The notes beneath the pieces are model-generated. The model was given only the letters and a program-made list of their open reading frames with translations. It did no database searches and had not been told where the DNA came from. From DASWIG01 sp965371445 (lineage in GTDB: Bacteria; Acidobacteriota; Thermoanaerobaculia; Multivoradales; J023), in NCBI GenBank assembly GCA_965371445.1, contig CBDUYN010000046.1, positions 1-56,062 on the forward strand: 56,062 nucleotides of DNA, read 5' to 3'. Below are positions 32,425 through 41,460 of this stretch, piece after piece. The translations under genes were made by a program, and so were the position numbers. How positions within the stretch are numbered: the first letter of the stretch is position 1; each line of letters begins with the position of its first letter.

Positions 32425-35400
32425 GCGGCGGCGGCCTCGTCGGGGCGCCGGAAGACCTCGACGCCTCGCAGCTCGGCCAAGAGGACGCCGTCGCCGTTCG
32501 AGAAGCCGACGTCGACGACCACGCGGTCACGGTCCTTGGCCTGGCCGCGTAGCACCGCGTGGACCGGACCGTCGGCCGGCTGGTCGCTATAGCGGTGAAA
32601 AGCGCCGATCGCCATCGGCAGGGAGGCCCCGCCGATTCGGAGCTGGAACCACAGGAGGGCGAGCTGCAAGCCGCCGTCGAGGAGCGCCGCGTCGGTGCGC
32701 CAGTGCTCGTCCCAGCCCTTGGCCCGCACCCCGACGAGGTCGGCCGCCAGGCCTTGCTCGGAGACGCCGTCGAGGCGTTCGATGACCTGGAACTCAGGAC
32801 CGTGAAAGAGCACGCCGCCGTAGATCACCGGGTCCGGCCAGGGCTGGATCGTCCCCTCGAGGCCCGGCGCCGGCGGTGCCTCGGCGGCCGACGGCGACAT
32901 CTCGACAGTCGCCTTGTAACGCAGGCTCCCGTCGGGACCGCACAGCTCCAGGGCGAGCTCGCTGCCGGAGCCGTTCGACACCTCGCGGCTCGCCAGCCGG
33001 AAGGCGTCGCCGGGACCGTAGAAGCTCTCCAGTTGGATACCGCGCAGCACCTTCAGGTCGCGCACCGCCGTCAGCGCCAGGTCGGGACGGTGGGCCTCGG
33101 CCAGACGGCTGAACCACTCGAGCGCCAACACCACCGGAAAGACCGGCTTGTCCTGGATCCGGTGGCCGTCGAGATAGGGGTGGCTGCGGGCGCTGACGAA
33201 AGCGTCCATGTTCAAAGTCGAGGTGTCGGCGCGTCCCGCCAGGGGAGTCGAGACCGGCGTGCCGCCGAGCACCACCTCGACCTCGTCGGCGGGAGCGGCG
33301 ATGACCTCCTCGACGAGCATCCGTGCCCCGTCGGCCAGGGGGATGAGCGGCACGCCCAGGGCCTCGAAGCGAGCCTTGAGCGGGGGCGTCACCATGCCGC
33401 CCTCCCAGGGTCCCCAGCCGAGCGACTTGACGAGACAGCCCTCGCCGCGGCGCGCCCGTTCGGCGCCGGCCACTTTGTTGAGGACCTCGTTGGCCATCGC
33501 GTAGTCGCTCTGGCCGAGGTTCCCGCAACGCGCCGTGACCGAGGAGAAGAGACAGATCAGCTCCAGGGGGTCTTCGGCAGTGGCATCGAGCAGGCCGCGC
33601 AGGCCGGCGACCTTGGTGTCGAAGACGCGGTCGAACTGCTCCTGCGTCTTCTCAGCGATGAGCTTGTCGGCCAGAACCCCGGCGGCGTGGACGACCCCGG
33701 TGACAGCGCCCCAGTCGCGGCGTACCTCGGCGAGAGCCGCGTCGAGGGCGACGCGGTCCTGGACGTCGGCGGCCACGTAGCGGGCCTCGGAGCCGGCGCG
33801 GCGTAGGGCCGAAAGCGTCGAGCGGACCTCCCGCGTCGCCAGCAGGCGTCCCACCCGGGCACCGAGCTCTTTTGGGGTCAGCGTTTCGCCGGCGGCGGTG
33901 GCGTCGGCGAGGAGCGCGCGTTGAAGCTCCGCCTCCGCCAGGCCGCGGTAGCTCTCCGGCTCCTCGGCGAGGGGCGTGCGTCCGAGGAGGACGAAACGCG
34001 GCGCGGCCTCCTCGGCCAGGGCGACGAGCGTCGCCGCGGTGACGCCGCGGGCGCCGCCCGAGGCGACGATCACCGAGTCGCTGCGCACCACCGGCCGGAA
34101 AGAAGCGTCGGCGCAGACCGGCGCGGGCTCGCTGCGCAGCGTGATGCGGCGTGTGTCGGCGTGCAGGCCGACCTCAAGCTCGGGGCCGCCGTGCAAGAGC
34201 TCGCGGACGAGCGCCTGGGCCAGCTCGCGGGGCGTCCGTCCGCTGCGTTCGAGATCGATCGCCCGGACGGCGGTGCGCGGCCATTCCTGGCCCGCGGTCT
34301 TGGTCAGGCCCGCCAGGCCGCCGAGCGCGGCGCGCTCCGCGGCGCCCCCGGAAAGACCGAAGTCGCCGCCCGTGTCCTGGACGGTGACGAAGACTCCACC
34401 CGGCGCGGCGTCGGGACCGGTCCAGCGCGGCGCCACGGCCTTGGCGGCCCGGAAGGCCTCGCGGTTGACGGCCAGGGCGTCGTCCCAGGAGGCGACGTCT
34501 CGAAGGCCGCCGAGAAAGACGACGACGTCGGCGTCGGCCGGGACTTCCGTCACCACCGCCGCCGTCATGGCGTGCTCGCCGAGCTCCTCGACCAGGGCCT
34601 GAGCGACGCCCGAGCCCTCGTCGGTGACGACGATCCGGCCAGCGACCGCGAGGCCTGGCAGGGCGAGGTTCGCCGCCGGCGCCGCCACCTCCCGCAGCGC
34701 GAAACGGCCCAGCCCGGAGGACGCCGTCGCCGCCGTCGGCTCCGCGGCCGCGGTGGCCGGAGAGCCCGAGCCGGCGTCGGACATCATCTCGACGATCTGG
34801 GCAAGGGTCTTCATCGTCGCCATCCTGGCGGTGTCGACCTCGGGCAGGTCGGGGGCTCTCTCGCGCATGGCGGAGAGGATCTCGACGCGCTTGATGGAGT
34901 CGATGCCGAGGTCGGCTTCCATGTCCATCGAGAGGTTGAGCATCTCCGACGGATAACCCGTCTTGTCGGCGACCACGTCGAGCATCAGCGCCTGGAGCTC
35001 GTCCGCCGACGGACCCGCCGTGGCGGCGGCCGGTGTGGCGACGGGTGCCGCGGCGGTGGCTGGGGCCTCCGGCTGCATCATCTCGACGATCTGGGCGAGG
35101 GTCTTCATCGTCGCCATCCTGGCGGTGTCGACCTCGGGCAGGTCGGGGGCCCTCTCGCGCATGGCGGAGAGGATCTCGACGCGCTTGATGGAGTCGATGC
35201 CGAGGTCGGCTTCCATGTCCATCGAGAGGTTGAGCATCTCGGCGGGATAGCCCGTCTTGTCGGCGACGACGTCGAGCATCAGGGCCTGGTAGTCGGTCGA
35301 CGGCCTTGCCGCGGGCGGCGGCTCGACAGCAGGCGGCGGCTCGACAGCGGGCCGCGGCGCTTCGACGACGACGGGCGCCGTCACCTGCGGTGGAGGAGCC

Positions 35401-38400
35401 GGGACCGGGACCGGCATCTCCACCATCGGCTGGACGGTGACCGGTACGGCGGCGGCCAGCGTCGGTTGGCCGGCCCCCGGCTGGCCGGCCGTCATTTGGC
35501 CGAGGGTCGCGTACGACGCCTCGATCGCCCGGAAAAACGAGCTCTGGGAGTCGGCCATGGCGCGCTGGTACGACGCAAAGGCCTCGACGGTCTGCCGCTG
35601 GGTCGCCTGGAACGCCTGGATCCAGGCGAGCTGCGCCTCTCCCGCGGGCGCGGGTGCCACCTGGGGCGCGGCGGGTTGCGGGACCGGCGCGGCCACCGGC
35701 TGCGGGGTCGGCTCCGGCTCCCGGACGGTGGGGGGAGACACTTCCGGATTGGGCTTGGGCAACGCGGCCGCGCCGCCGGGAGGCGGATAGAGCTTGCCGT
35801 AGTTGCTGCCCTTGATCTTGAGCGTCATCTTGGGCCGGTCGGCGGCGCGGGGGTCGGCCGGGGCCGCGAAGACCTCCCAGAGAGCCGAGAAGTCGAGGGC
35901 GACGCCGGCGGCGGCGAGCTGTCCCAGGGCGTGCCACAGGCTGGTGAGCCCGTGGCGTCCTTTGCGGTCGAGGCTCAGGGCACGGTGGGGACGTTCGCCG
36001 AGGCATTTGCCGACGAGCCCCGTCAGCACCGCGCCGGGGCCGACCTCGAGAAAAGTCCGTGCGCCTCGTTCGTAGATCGCCTCGACCTGCTCGACGAAGA
36101 GCACCGGCTGGGTGATCTGCTCCGCCAGCCGCAGCCGGACGGTGTCGGCGTCGGCCGGGTAGGGCGCCGCGGTGGCGTTGGAGTAGACGTCGATCGTCGG
36201 CGCGGCGACGTCGACGCTCTTCAAGAAATCGAGGAAGGGGACGCTGGAGCCGGCCACGAGCGGCGAGTGAAACGCCGCCGACACACCCAGGCGCCGCGCT
36301 TCGAAACCCTTTTCCGCGAGGCGTCTCTCCACGTCCTCGATCGCTTCGGCCGCGCCCGAGAGCACCACCTGCCGCGGTGAGTTGTGGCTCGCCATGACGA
36401 CGTCGACGCCCCACTCGTCGAGCAGCGGCCGGAGGTCTTCGAGCGGCGCGGCAACGGCGGTCATCGCGCCCGGCGTCGCGGCGATCTCCGAGGCGTGGTG
36501 CATCAGCTCGCCGCGCCGGCGGGCGATCTTGAGCATCGTCTCCGCGTCGAGGGCGCCGGCGGCGTGGAGGGCCGGGGTCTCGCCGAAGCTGTGCCCGGCC
36601 ACGCACTCGGCACGCACCCCGAGGGCTTCGAGCAGCGCCAGCTGCGACAGGCAGACGGCACCGATCGCCGGCTGCGCCCAGTCGGTGACGGTGAGCTCGG
36701 CGGCCTGCGCCTCACGCTCGGCGTCGCTGAAGACCGGACGCGGAAAGACCACCTCGTGGAGCTTCCGGCCGCCGTTGAAGGAGAGCTCGGCGGCGCGGTC
36801 CCAGGCCGCCCGCGCGGCGTCGTGGAACATCGCGAGATCCGCGCCCATGCCGACGTACTGGCTGCCCTGGCCGGGGAAGAGGAACGCGACCTTGCCGTCG
36901 GCCGCGCCCTGCTCGTAGTAGATGCCGACGGGCGGAAAAAAGGTTTTTCCGACCTCCGAGGTGGCCTGGAGGAGCTTGGCGCGCAGGTCGGCCTCGTCGT
37001 CGGCGACGACCGCCAGCCGGCACCCGGCGTCAGGGCGGAAGTCGCGCTGGCTCGTGAAGGCGAGCCACGCCAGGAAGCCGGGCTCTCTCGACTCCTCGGC
37101 CGTCGTCGCGGCGAGACGTGCGAGCTCCTCGGGCGAATCGGCGGTGAGCAGCACGAGCTCGACGGGGCTGGTGCGAAACCGCGGCGCCTCCTGGCCGGGA
37201 CCGCGGTACTCCTCGAGGGCGAGGTGGAAGTTCGAGCCGCCGAAGCCGAAGGAGCTGACCGAAGCCCGCCGCGGGTGCGACGAGGAAGCGCGGATCCAGG
37301 GACGAGCCTCGGTGTTGAGGTAGAAGGGGCTTTCCTCGATCAGGAGCGCTGGGTTCGGACGTTCCACCTTGATCGTCGGCGGCAGTGTCTTGTGATGGAG
37401 CGCCATCACCGCCTTGAAGAGGCCCGCGGCGCCCGCCGCGGCCTTGGTGTGGCCGATCTGCGACTTCACCGAGCCCAGAGCGCACCACTGGCGTCGTCCC
37501 CTTGGGGGAACCGAGGGGGGGGAACGGCGTCCCCGTGGGGGGACCGAGGGGGGGGAACGGCGTCCCCTTGGGGGGACCGAGGGGGGGGAACACTGTCCGT
37601 CGCCGTTGGCAAAAGCCTGGGAGAGACCCGCGAATTCCGCCGCGTCGCCGGCCTTGGTGGCGGTGCCGTGGGCCTCCAAAAGCTCGACCGTCGACGCCTC
37701 GTAGCCGGCCTGCTCGTAGGCCCGCGTCAAAGCCAGGGCCTGGCCCTCGGGACGCGGCGCGTAGACGCTCTTGGCGCGTCCGTCGGACGAGGCGCCGAGG
37801 CCCTTCAGGACCGCATAGATCCGGTCGCCGTCGCGTTCGGCGTCCTCCAGGCGCTTCAATGCCACCATCGCCAGGCCCTCGCCGAGCAGCGTCCCGTCGG
37901 CCTGGTCCGAGAACGGACGGCAGTCGCCGGTCGGCGAGAGTGCCGGCGTCTTGCTGAAGCACATGTACATAAAAATGTCGTTCAGGGTGTCGACGCCGCC
38001 GGCGACGACCATGTCGGAATCGCCCAGGCGCAGCTCGTTGACCGCCATCGACACCGAGGCGAAGGTGCTGGCGCAGGCGGCGTCGGTCACGCAGTTGGTG
38101 CCGCCGAGGTTGAAGCGGTTGGCGATGCGTCCGGCGACGACGTTGCCCAGGAGTCCCGGGAAGGAGCTTTCTTGCCAGGGAACGTATTGATCGGCGATCC
38201 GGTCGCAGATCGTCCGCACCTGGCTTTCGGGCAGCCCGCTCTCGCGCAGCGCCTTGACCCAGACGGGCCGTTGCAGGCGGCTCACCATGGTGGCGAGGAG
38301 CTCCTGCGCCGAGGTGATGCCCAGGATCACGCTGATGCGGCTCTTCTCAAGCTGTTCGAACTGTCCCTGGGCGGCGTCGTCGAGGACCTGACGGGCGACG

Positions 38401-38720
38401 ATCAGGGCCAGGAGCTGCGCCGTGTCGGTCGCCGGGACGATGGTCGGCGGGATGCCGAAGGCCACCGGGTCGAAGTCGACTTCGCCCAGGAAGGCGCCGC
38501 GCCTGGCGTAGGTCTTGTCAGGCGCGGTGGGGTCGGCGTCGTAGTAGTCCTCCGCCAGCCAGTGGGTTTCCGGCACGTCGGTGATGAGGTCACGTCCGGC
38601 CAGGATGTCGCGCCAGAATCCGCCGGCTTCGACCGAGCCCGGGAAAAGGGCGCTCACGCCGACGATGGCGATCGGACTGTGTCGGGCCGGATGGTGTTGG
38701 GCGTTGGATTTTTCTGTCAT
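32421..38720 (-). CDS. pfaA: PUFA synthase subunit, PfaA-like (KS-AT-ACP2-KR-DH)
   Basis: 2099 residues. Ketosynthase 10-505 (Cys216 in DAACAST, His351 in HGTAT, His424 in GHT), malonyl-type acyltransferase about 608-915 (GHSFGE, Ser711), a Pro-rich and helical linker, two acyl carrier proteins at about 1141-1215 and 1240-1313 with phosphopantetheine serines at 1177 and 1275 (GIDSIKRVEIL), ketoreductase about 1420-1840 (VIVASGGARGVTAATL) and a C-terminal hotdog/dehydratase region (about 1860-2090; HPYLDGHRI). The two ACPs are nearly identical, and most marine homologues have five or more. A 34-residue repeat insertion lies at 377-410 in the KS. It is first to condense malonyl units in the pathway. 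Confidence 0.93.
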   Translation of the reverse strand: MTEKSNAQHHPARHSPIAIVGVSALFPGSVEAGGFWRDILAGRDLITDVPETHWLAEDYYDADPTAPDKTYARRGAFLGEVDFDPVAFGIPPTIVPATDTAQLLALIVARQVLDDAAQGQFEQLEKSRISVILGITSAQELLATMVSRLQRPVWVKALRESGLPESQVRTICDRIADQYVPWQESSFPGLLGNVVAGRIANRFNLGGTNCVTDAACASTFASVSMAVNELRLGDSDMVVAGGVDTLNDIFMYMCFSKTPALSPTGDCRPFSDQADGTLLGEGLAMVALKRLEDAERDGDRIYAVLKGLGASSDGRAKSVYAPRPEGQALALTRAYEQAGYEASTVELLEAHGTATKAGDAAEFAGLSQAFANGDGQCSPPSVPPRGRRSPPSVPPRGRRSPPSVPPRGRRQWCALGSVKSQIGHTKAAAGAAGLFKAVMALHHKTLPPTIKVERPNPALLIEESPFYLNTEARPWIRASSSHPRRASVSSFGFGGSNFHLALEEYRGPGQEAPRFRTSPVELVLLTADSPEELARLAATTAEESREPGFLAWLAFTSQRDFRPDAGCRLAVVADDEADLRAKLLQATSEVGKTFFPPVGIYYEQGAADGKVAFLFPGQGSQYVGMGADLAMFHDAARAAWDRAAELSFNGGRKLHEVVFPRPVFSDAEREAQAAELTVTDWAQPAIGAVCLSQLALLEALGVRAECVAGHSFGETPALHAAGALDAETMLKIARRRGELMHHASEIAATPGAMTAVAAPLEDLRPLLDEWGVDVVMASHNSPRQVVLSGAAEAIEDVERRLAEKGFEARRLGVSAAFHSPLVAGSSVPFLDFLKSVDVAAPTIDVYSNATAAPYPADADTVRLRLAEQITQPVLFVEQVEAIYERGARTFLEVGPGAVLTGLVGKCLGERPHRALSLDRKGRHGLTSLWHALGQLAAAGVALDFSALWEVFAAPADPRAADRPKMTLKIKGSNYGKLYPPPGGAAALPKPNPEVSPPTVREPEPTPQPVAAPVPQPAAPQVAPAPAGEAQLAWIQAFQATQRQTVEAFASYQRAMADSQSSFFRAIEASYATLGQMTAGQPGAGQPTLAAAVPVTVQPMVEMPVPVPAPPPQVTAPVVVEAPRPAVEPPPAVEPPPAARPSTDYQALMLDVVADKTGYPAEMLNLSMDMEADLGIDSIKRVEILSAMRERAPDLPEVDTARMATMKTLAQIVEMMQPEAPATAAAPVATPAAATAGPSADELQALMLDVVADKTGYPSEMLNLSMDMEADLGIDSIKRVEILSAMRERAPDLPEVDTARMATMKTLAQIVEMMSDAGSGSPATAAAEPTAATASSGLGRFALREVAAPAANLALPGLAVAGRIVVTDEGSGVAQALVEELGEHAMTAAVVTEVPADADVVVFLGGLRDVASWDDALAVNREAFRAAKAVAPRWTGPDAAPGGVFVTVQDTGGDFGLSGGAAERAALGGLAGLTKTAGQEWPRTAVRAIDLERSGRTPRELAQALVRELLHGGPELEVGLHADTRRITLRSEPAPVCADASFRPVVRSDSVIVASGGARGVTAATLVALAEEAAPRFVLLGRTPLAEEPESYRGLAEAELQRALLADATAAGETLTPKELGARVGRLLATREVRSTLSALRRAGSEARYVAADVQDRVALDAALAEVRRDWGAVTGVVHAAGVLADKLIAEKTQEQFDRVFDTKVAGLRGLLDATAEDPLELICLFSSVTARCGNLGQSDYAMANEVLNKVAGAERARRGEGCLVKSLGWGPWEGGMVTPPLKARFEALGVPLIPLADGARMLVEEVIAAPADEVEVVLGGTPVSTPLAGRADTSTLNMDAFVSARSHPYLDGHRIQDKPVFPVVLALEWFSRLAEAHRPDLALTAVRDLKVLRGIQLESFYGPGDAFRLASREVSNGSGSELALELCGPDGSLRYKATVEMSPSAAEAPPAPGLEGTIQPWPDPVIYGGVLFHGPEFQVIERLDGVSEQGLAADLVGVRAKGWDEHWRTDAALLDGGLQLALLWFQLRIGGASLPMAIGAFHRYSDQPADGPVHAVLRGQAKDRDRVVVDVGFSNGDGVLLAELRGVEVFRRPDEAAAA
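37496..37594 (+). repeat. Three tandem 33-bp G-run elements inside the ketosynthase
   Basis: Units start at 37496, 37529 and 37562 with a 33-bp period, each of the pattern GTCCCC-TTGGGGG-ACCGA-G-run-AACGGC. Read on the coding strand they give SPPSVPPRGRR three times (11 codons each). The element family is shared with 7782-7812 and 24984-25016. Confidence 0.95.
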
Positions 38721-38740
38721 CTCGACACCTCGAAGGTGAT

Positions 38741-40423
38741 TTACGCTAGTAGGCGAGGCTTGAAGTGAAAGGCCGTGGCCGGGACCGGTACCCCGTAGCT
38801 GCGGAGCTGCTGGCTACGGGTGACGACGGCGGCCCCCTCCAGGAGGTTCCTGGCAATTTGTACGACGCTGCGGTTCTCGGGGACGGCGAGCGGCGAGCCC
38901 GCGGTCCAGGCGTTGAAGGCTCCCATCGCCGGGCCGCACCAGATCTGGTAGTCCATCTTGCGGCGCGCCTCGCCCTGGATCGCCCAGTTGCTCGACTGAC
39001 CCAGGTACCAGCGGAAGACGAGCGCCATCCGGTGCTTGGGATCGCGGAGGGCGCGTTCGTTTTCGCGCGGATCGACGCGTTCGAAGTAGCTCTGCGTCTG
39101 GCTCCAGACCTCCTCGAGGGTGGCCTGGAAGACCTCTTTCTCGAGCCGGACGCGGACGTCGGACGGGATCGACTCCAGGCCGTCGTGCTTGCGGTAGAGC
39201 TCGTAGAGCTGCGCGGCGCGCACCCCGAACATGGTGCCGCGCTTCAAGACCTGGACCTTGACGCCAAGCTCGAACATGTCGGCGGCGGGCGCCATGACGA
39301 CGTCGGCGAGCTCGGCCTTGGCAAGTAGCGCCTTGCCGTCCTCGGAGAGGCCCGACTCGACAGCCGCCTGGTTGACGCTGCCGGTCAGCACGTAGGCGGC
39401 GCCGAGGGCAAAAGCCCCCGCCACCGCCGAGGGGGTGCCCAGCCCGCCCGCGGCGCCGATGCGGATCGGACGCCGGTAGCCGAAGCGTTCGGCCACCTCG
39501 TCGCGCAGGGCGAGGATGGTGGGAAAGAGCGCCGAGAGGCTCTGGTTGTCGGTGTGGCCGCCCGAATCGGCCTCGACGCTGAAGTCTTCGGCGATCGGCA
39601 GCTGGGCGGCGAGGCGGGCCTCCTCGGCGGTGAGCCGTCCCTGTGCGACGAGCGCGTCGAGGATCTCGGGCGGCGCCGGCGAGAGGAAGCGGCGCGCCAC
39701 CTCGGGCCGCGAGATCTTGGCGAAGAGGTAGTTCCCGCGGCGGATTCGTCCCGCCGGATCCGACGTCAGGCCCGACGCCGCGTAGCGGACGACCGACGGC
39801 GTCAGTCCCATGAAGGCCGATGCCGAGACCCGGCGTACCCCGCGCCGCAGGTAGAGGTCGACGACCGCCTCCTCGAGCCGCGGCTCGTTCGGGGAGTGGA
39901 TGAGGTTCGAGCCCCACGAGGCCCCCGATTCGCCGAGGCCGGCGGTGATTTCGTCGAGGGCCGCCTCGACCCGCTCGATCGACAGGCCGGCCGAGCCGAA
40001 AAAACCGAGCATGCCGGCTCGTCCCATGGCGACGACCATCTTCGCGGTGGCGATGCCGTTGGCCATGGCCCCGGCGACGTAGGGGAACCGGACCCGGTGG
40101 ACCTCGAGGAACGAGCGCTCGCCCAGCCACTCGGGAAAGAGGGCGGGCAGGGTCGCCATCCAGGGATGGCCCGGACGTCCGTTGCCGCCGCCTCCCGGCC
40201 GCACCTCGCCACCCAGTCCGACGCCGACCCTGCCGTCGACGCTCTCGCGCAGGACGTGGGCGGGCTCGCGGACGCGAGGGATGGCCGCGAGCAGGCTCGG
40301 CGGCGAGAAGGCCGGGGGATCTGCTCCTGGGATCCAGGTTCCTACGGGCAAAAGCTCAACGGTCTGCATGTGGGGCTCGGGGAGGTCGGGGGTCGTGTGG
40401 CTTGCCGCTCGAAGATGCGCCAT
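38741..40423 (-). CDS. pfaD: PUFA synthase enoyl reductase subunit, PfaD-like
   Basis: 560 residues, a TIM-barrel flavin-dependent enoyl reductase that acts in trans in PUFA synthases. Recognisable segments are YVAGAMANGIATAKMVVAMG, the flavin/nucleotide region IGAAGGLGTPSAVAGAF, ADSGGHTDNQSL and the C-terminal WYLGQSSNWAIQGEARRKMD. It is first in the pfaD-pfaA-pfaC order, which matches the pfa1-pfa2-pfa3 arrangement described for terrestrial myxobacteria. The stop is 20 bases before the PfaA-like start. ATG at 40423 or an in-frame ATG at 40369 could be the true start. No phosphopantetheinyl transferase (PfaE) is present in the window. Confidence 0.93.
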   Translation of the reverse strand: MAHLRAASHTTPDLPEPHMQTVELLPVGTWIPGADPPAFSPPSLLAAIPRVREPAHVLRESVDGRVGVGLGGEVRPGGGGNGRPGHPWMATLPALFPEWLGERSFLEVHRVRFPYVAGAMANGIATAKMVVAMGRAGMLGFFGSAGLSIERVEAALDEITAGLGESGASWGSNLIHSPNEPRLEEAVVDLYLRRGVRRVSASAFMGLTPSVVRYAASGLTSDPAGRIRRGNYLFAKISRPEVARRFLSPAPPEILDALVAQGRLTAEEARLAAQLPIAEDFSVEADSGGHTDNQSLSALFPTILALRDEVAERFGYRRPIRIGAAGGLGTPSAVAGAFALGAAYVLTGSVNQAAVESGLSEDGKALLAKAELADVVMAPAADMFELGVKVQVLKRGTMFGVRAAQLYELYRKHDGLESIPSDVRVRLEKEVFQATLEEVWSQTQSYFERVDPRENERALRDPKHRMALVFRWYLGQSSNWAIQGEARRKMDYQIWCGPAMGAFNAWTAGSPLAVPENRSVVQIARNLLEGAAVVTRSQQLRSYGVPVPATAFHFKPRLLA

Positions 40424-40671
40424 CCGTGGATTCTTGAGCGGTCAACGAAGCACGGCCATTGACTCTACCGAGTTTGACCGGGGGGGATCGTAAAAAGGAC
40501 GTCATGCGTCCGTCACAGGAGTGTCTCTTGCCCGACGGGGAGAAGTCGGGCGCCGCCGCGGCGCGGTCGGCCGGGGCGTCTGGGTCCACGAGCGGTGGCC
40601 CCGAGATCTGCGTGGCAAGCCACTGCACTCCGCCGGCGGAGGTACAAGGCCCAAGGAACGCCGCCCGGCCA

Positions 40672-40786
40672 CTCGAGGAAGCCATGGCCGGAATCGAGTC
40701 GTGCACGGACGAAGAGCTGTGGCAGGCTGCTCGAAGTCGTCTTCCAGGCGATCGTCCAGGAGCTGCTTCTGCCACTCCGGTAGAGG
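40672..40786. pseudogene. Overlapping remnants of antitoxin-like genes
   Basis: On the minus strand about 40727-40786 encodes LPEWQKQLLDDRLEDDF, characteristic of small addiction-module proteins. On the plus strand about 40672-40755 reads MAGIESCTDEELWQAARSRL, similar to another antitoxin-like family. Neither frame is complete, and flanking sequence in 40424-40945 reads as noise, so this stretch of about 520 bp is regarded as eroded. Confidence 0.35.
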
Positions 40787-40915
40787 CGCCGACTCGGGGA
40801 AGGTCCCGGGGCCGTCCCAGGAGCTTGTCGTACGCCCGTCCACGAGCGGCTCCAGCTTCGAGAGGTCTTGCGCGATGTGTGCCGTCGATTGGGCCACGGA
40901 CGCCAGCGTTGCTGC

Positions 40916-40921
40916 TATACT
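40916..40921 (+). promoter_or_regulatory. -10 element for the antitoxin-like gene
   Basis: TATACT lies 24 bases before the ATG at 40946, with GGGAG as ribosome-binding site between them. No good -35 hexamer is seen at 16-18 bp. Confidence 0.4.
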
Positions 40922-40945
40922 GGACCGGAGGCAAGGGAGATTGAC

Positions 40946-41134
40946 ATGCCGAGCGCCATCGAAGAAGTTCGTAGAATCCTCGACCAGCTCCCGTCGGATT
41001 CCACCCTGGAGGACATCCAGTACCCTCTCTACGTCCGCCAGAAGGTCGAACAGGGCCTCGAGGACGTCCGTGCTGGCCGCGACCTCACCCAGGCCGAAGT
41101 CGAGCAGAAGATGGCGAAGTGGATCGGCGTGTAA
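40946..41134 (+). CDS. Orphan antitoxin-like small protein
   Basis: 62 residues, helical and charged, resembling small addiction-module antitoxins that end in an EVEQKMAKWIG-type helix normally followed by a RelE/ParE toxin gene. Here the next gene is instead a conserved protein of unknown function. ATG 40946 is chosen because GGGAG and TATACT precede it and homologous sequence begins there. No toxin is adjacent, so it may be a solitary antitoxin or belong to a new pairing. The family assignment is by resemblance only. Confidence 0.6.
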   Translation: MPSAIEEVRRILDQLPSDSTLEDIQYPLYVRQKVEQGLEDVRAGRDLTQAEVEQKMAKWIGV

Positions 41135-41178
41135 AGTGGACCGAGACAGTGAGAACATAACCTTCACGGAGAAAGCCC

Positions 41179-41460
41179 ATGCTCTGGACGGACATTCGTC
41201 AAGCCTACCCCGATCAGTGGCTCGTCGTCGAGGCGCTGGAGGCCCACTCGACCCCAGACCACCACAGGCAGCTCGACCGCATGGCCGTCGTCGAGAAGTA
41301 CCCCGACGGCAGTAGCGCGATGAAAGGCTGCCGCAAGCTCTACAAGACTTATCCGTCCCGGGAGTTCTACTTCGTCCATACGAGTCGCGGCGAGCTTGAA
41401 ATCCGGGAACGCCGCTGGTTGGGAATTCGGGGAGACCATGAAGCTTCAGCTGAAGTATAA
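41179..41460 (+). CDS. Conserved hypothetical protein paired with retropepsin gene
   Basis: 93 residues beginning MLWTDIRQAYPDQWLVVEAL, with a later FYFVHTSRGELEIRERRW segment. Proteins of this size and pattern are common in cyanobacteria and other environmental bacteria directly upstream of small aspartic-protease-like genes, and the same arrangement occurs here with a 23-base overlap into the next gene. The function is unknown. Dependence of the pair on the preceding antitoxin-like gene (44-base gap) is possible. Confidence 0.75.
   Translation: MLWTDIRQAYPDQWLVVEALEAHSTPDHHRQLDRMAVVEKYPDGSSAMKGCRKLYKTYPSREFYFVHTSRGELEIRERRWLGIRGDHEASAEV

Noticed and set aside
28462..32592. Plus-strand frame of more than 1300 codons opposite the PfaC-like gene.
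   Set aside because: Composition (Arg, Gly, Asp, Val runs) and lack of domains mark it as an antisense shadow.
37496..37594. Considered as a CRISPR-like array because of the regular 33-bp repeats.
   Set aside because: Repeats are directly adjacent with no unique spacers and are translated within the ketosynthase.
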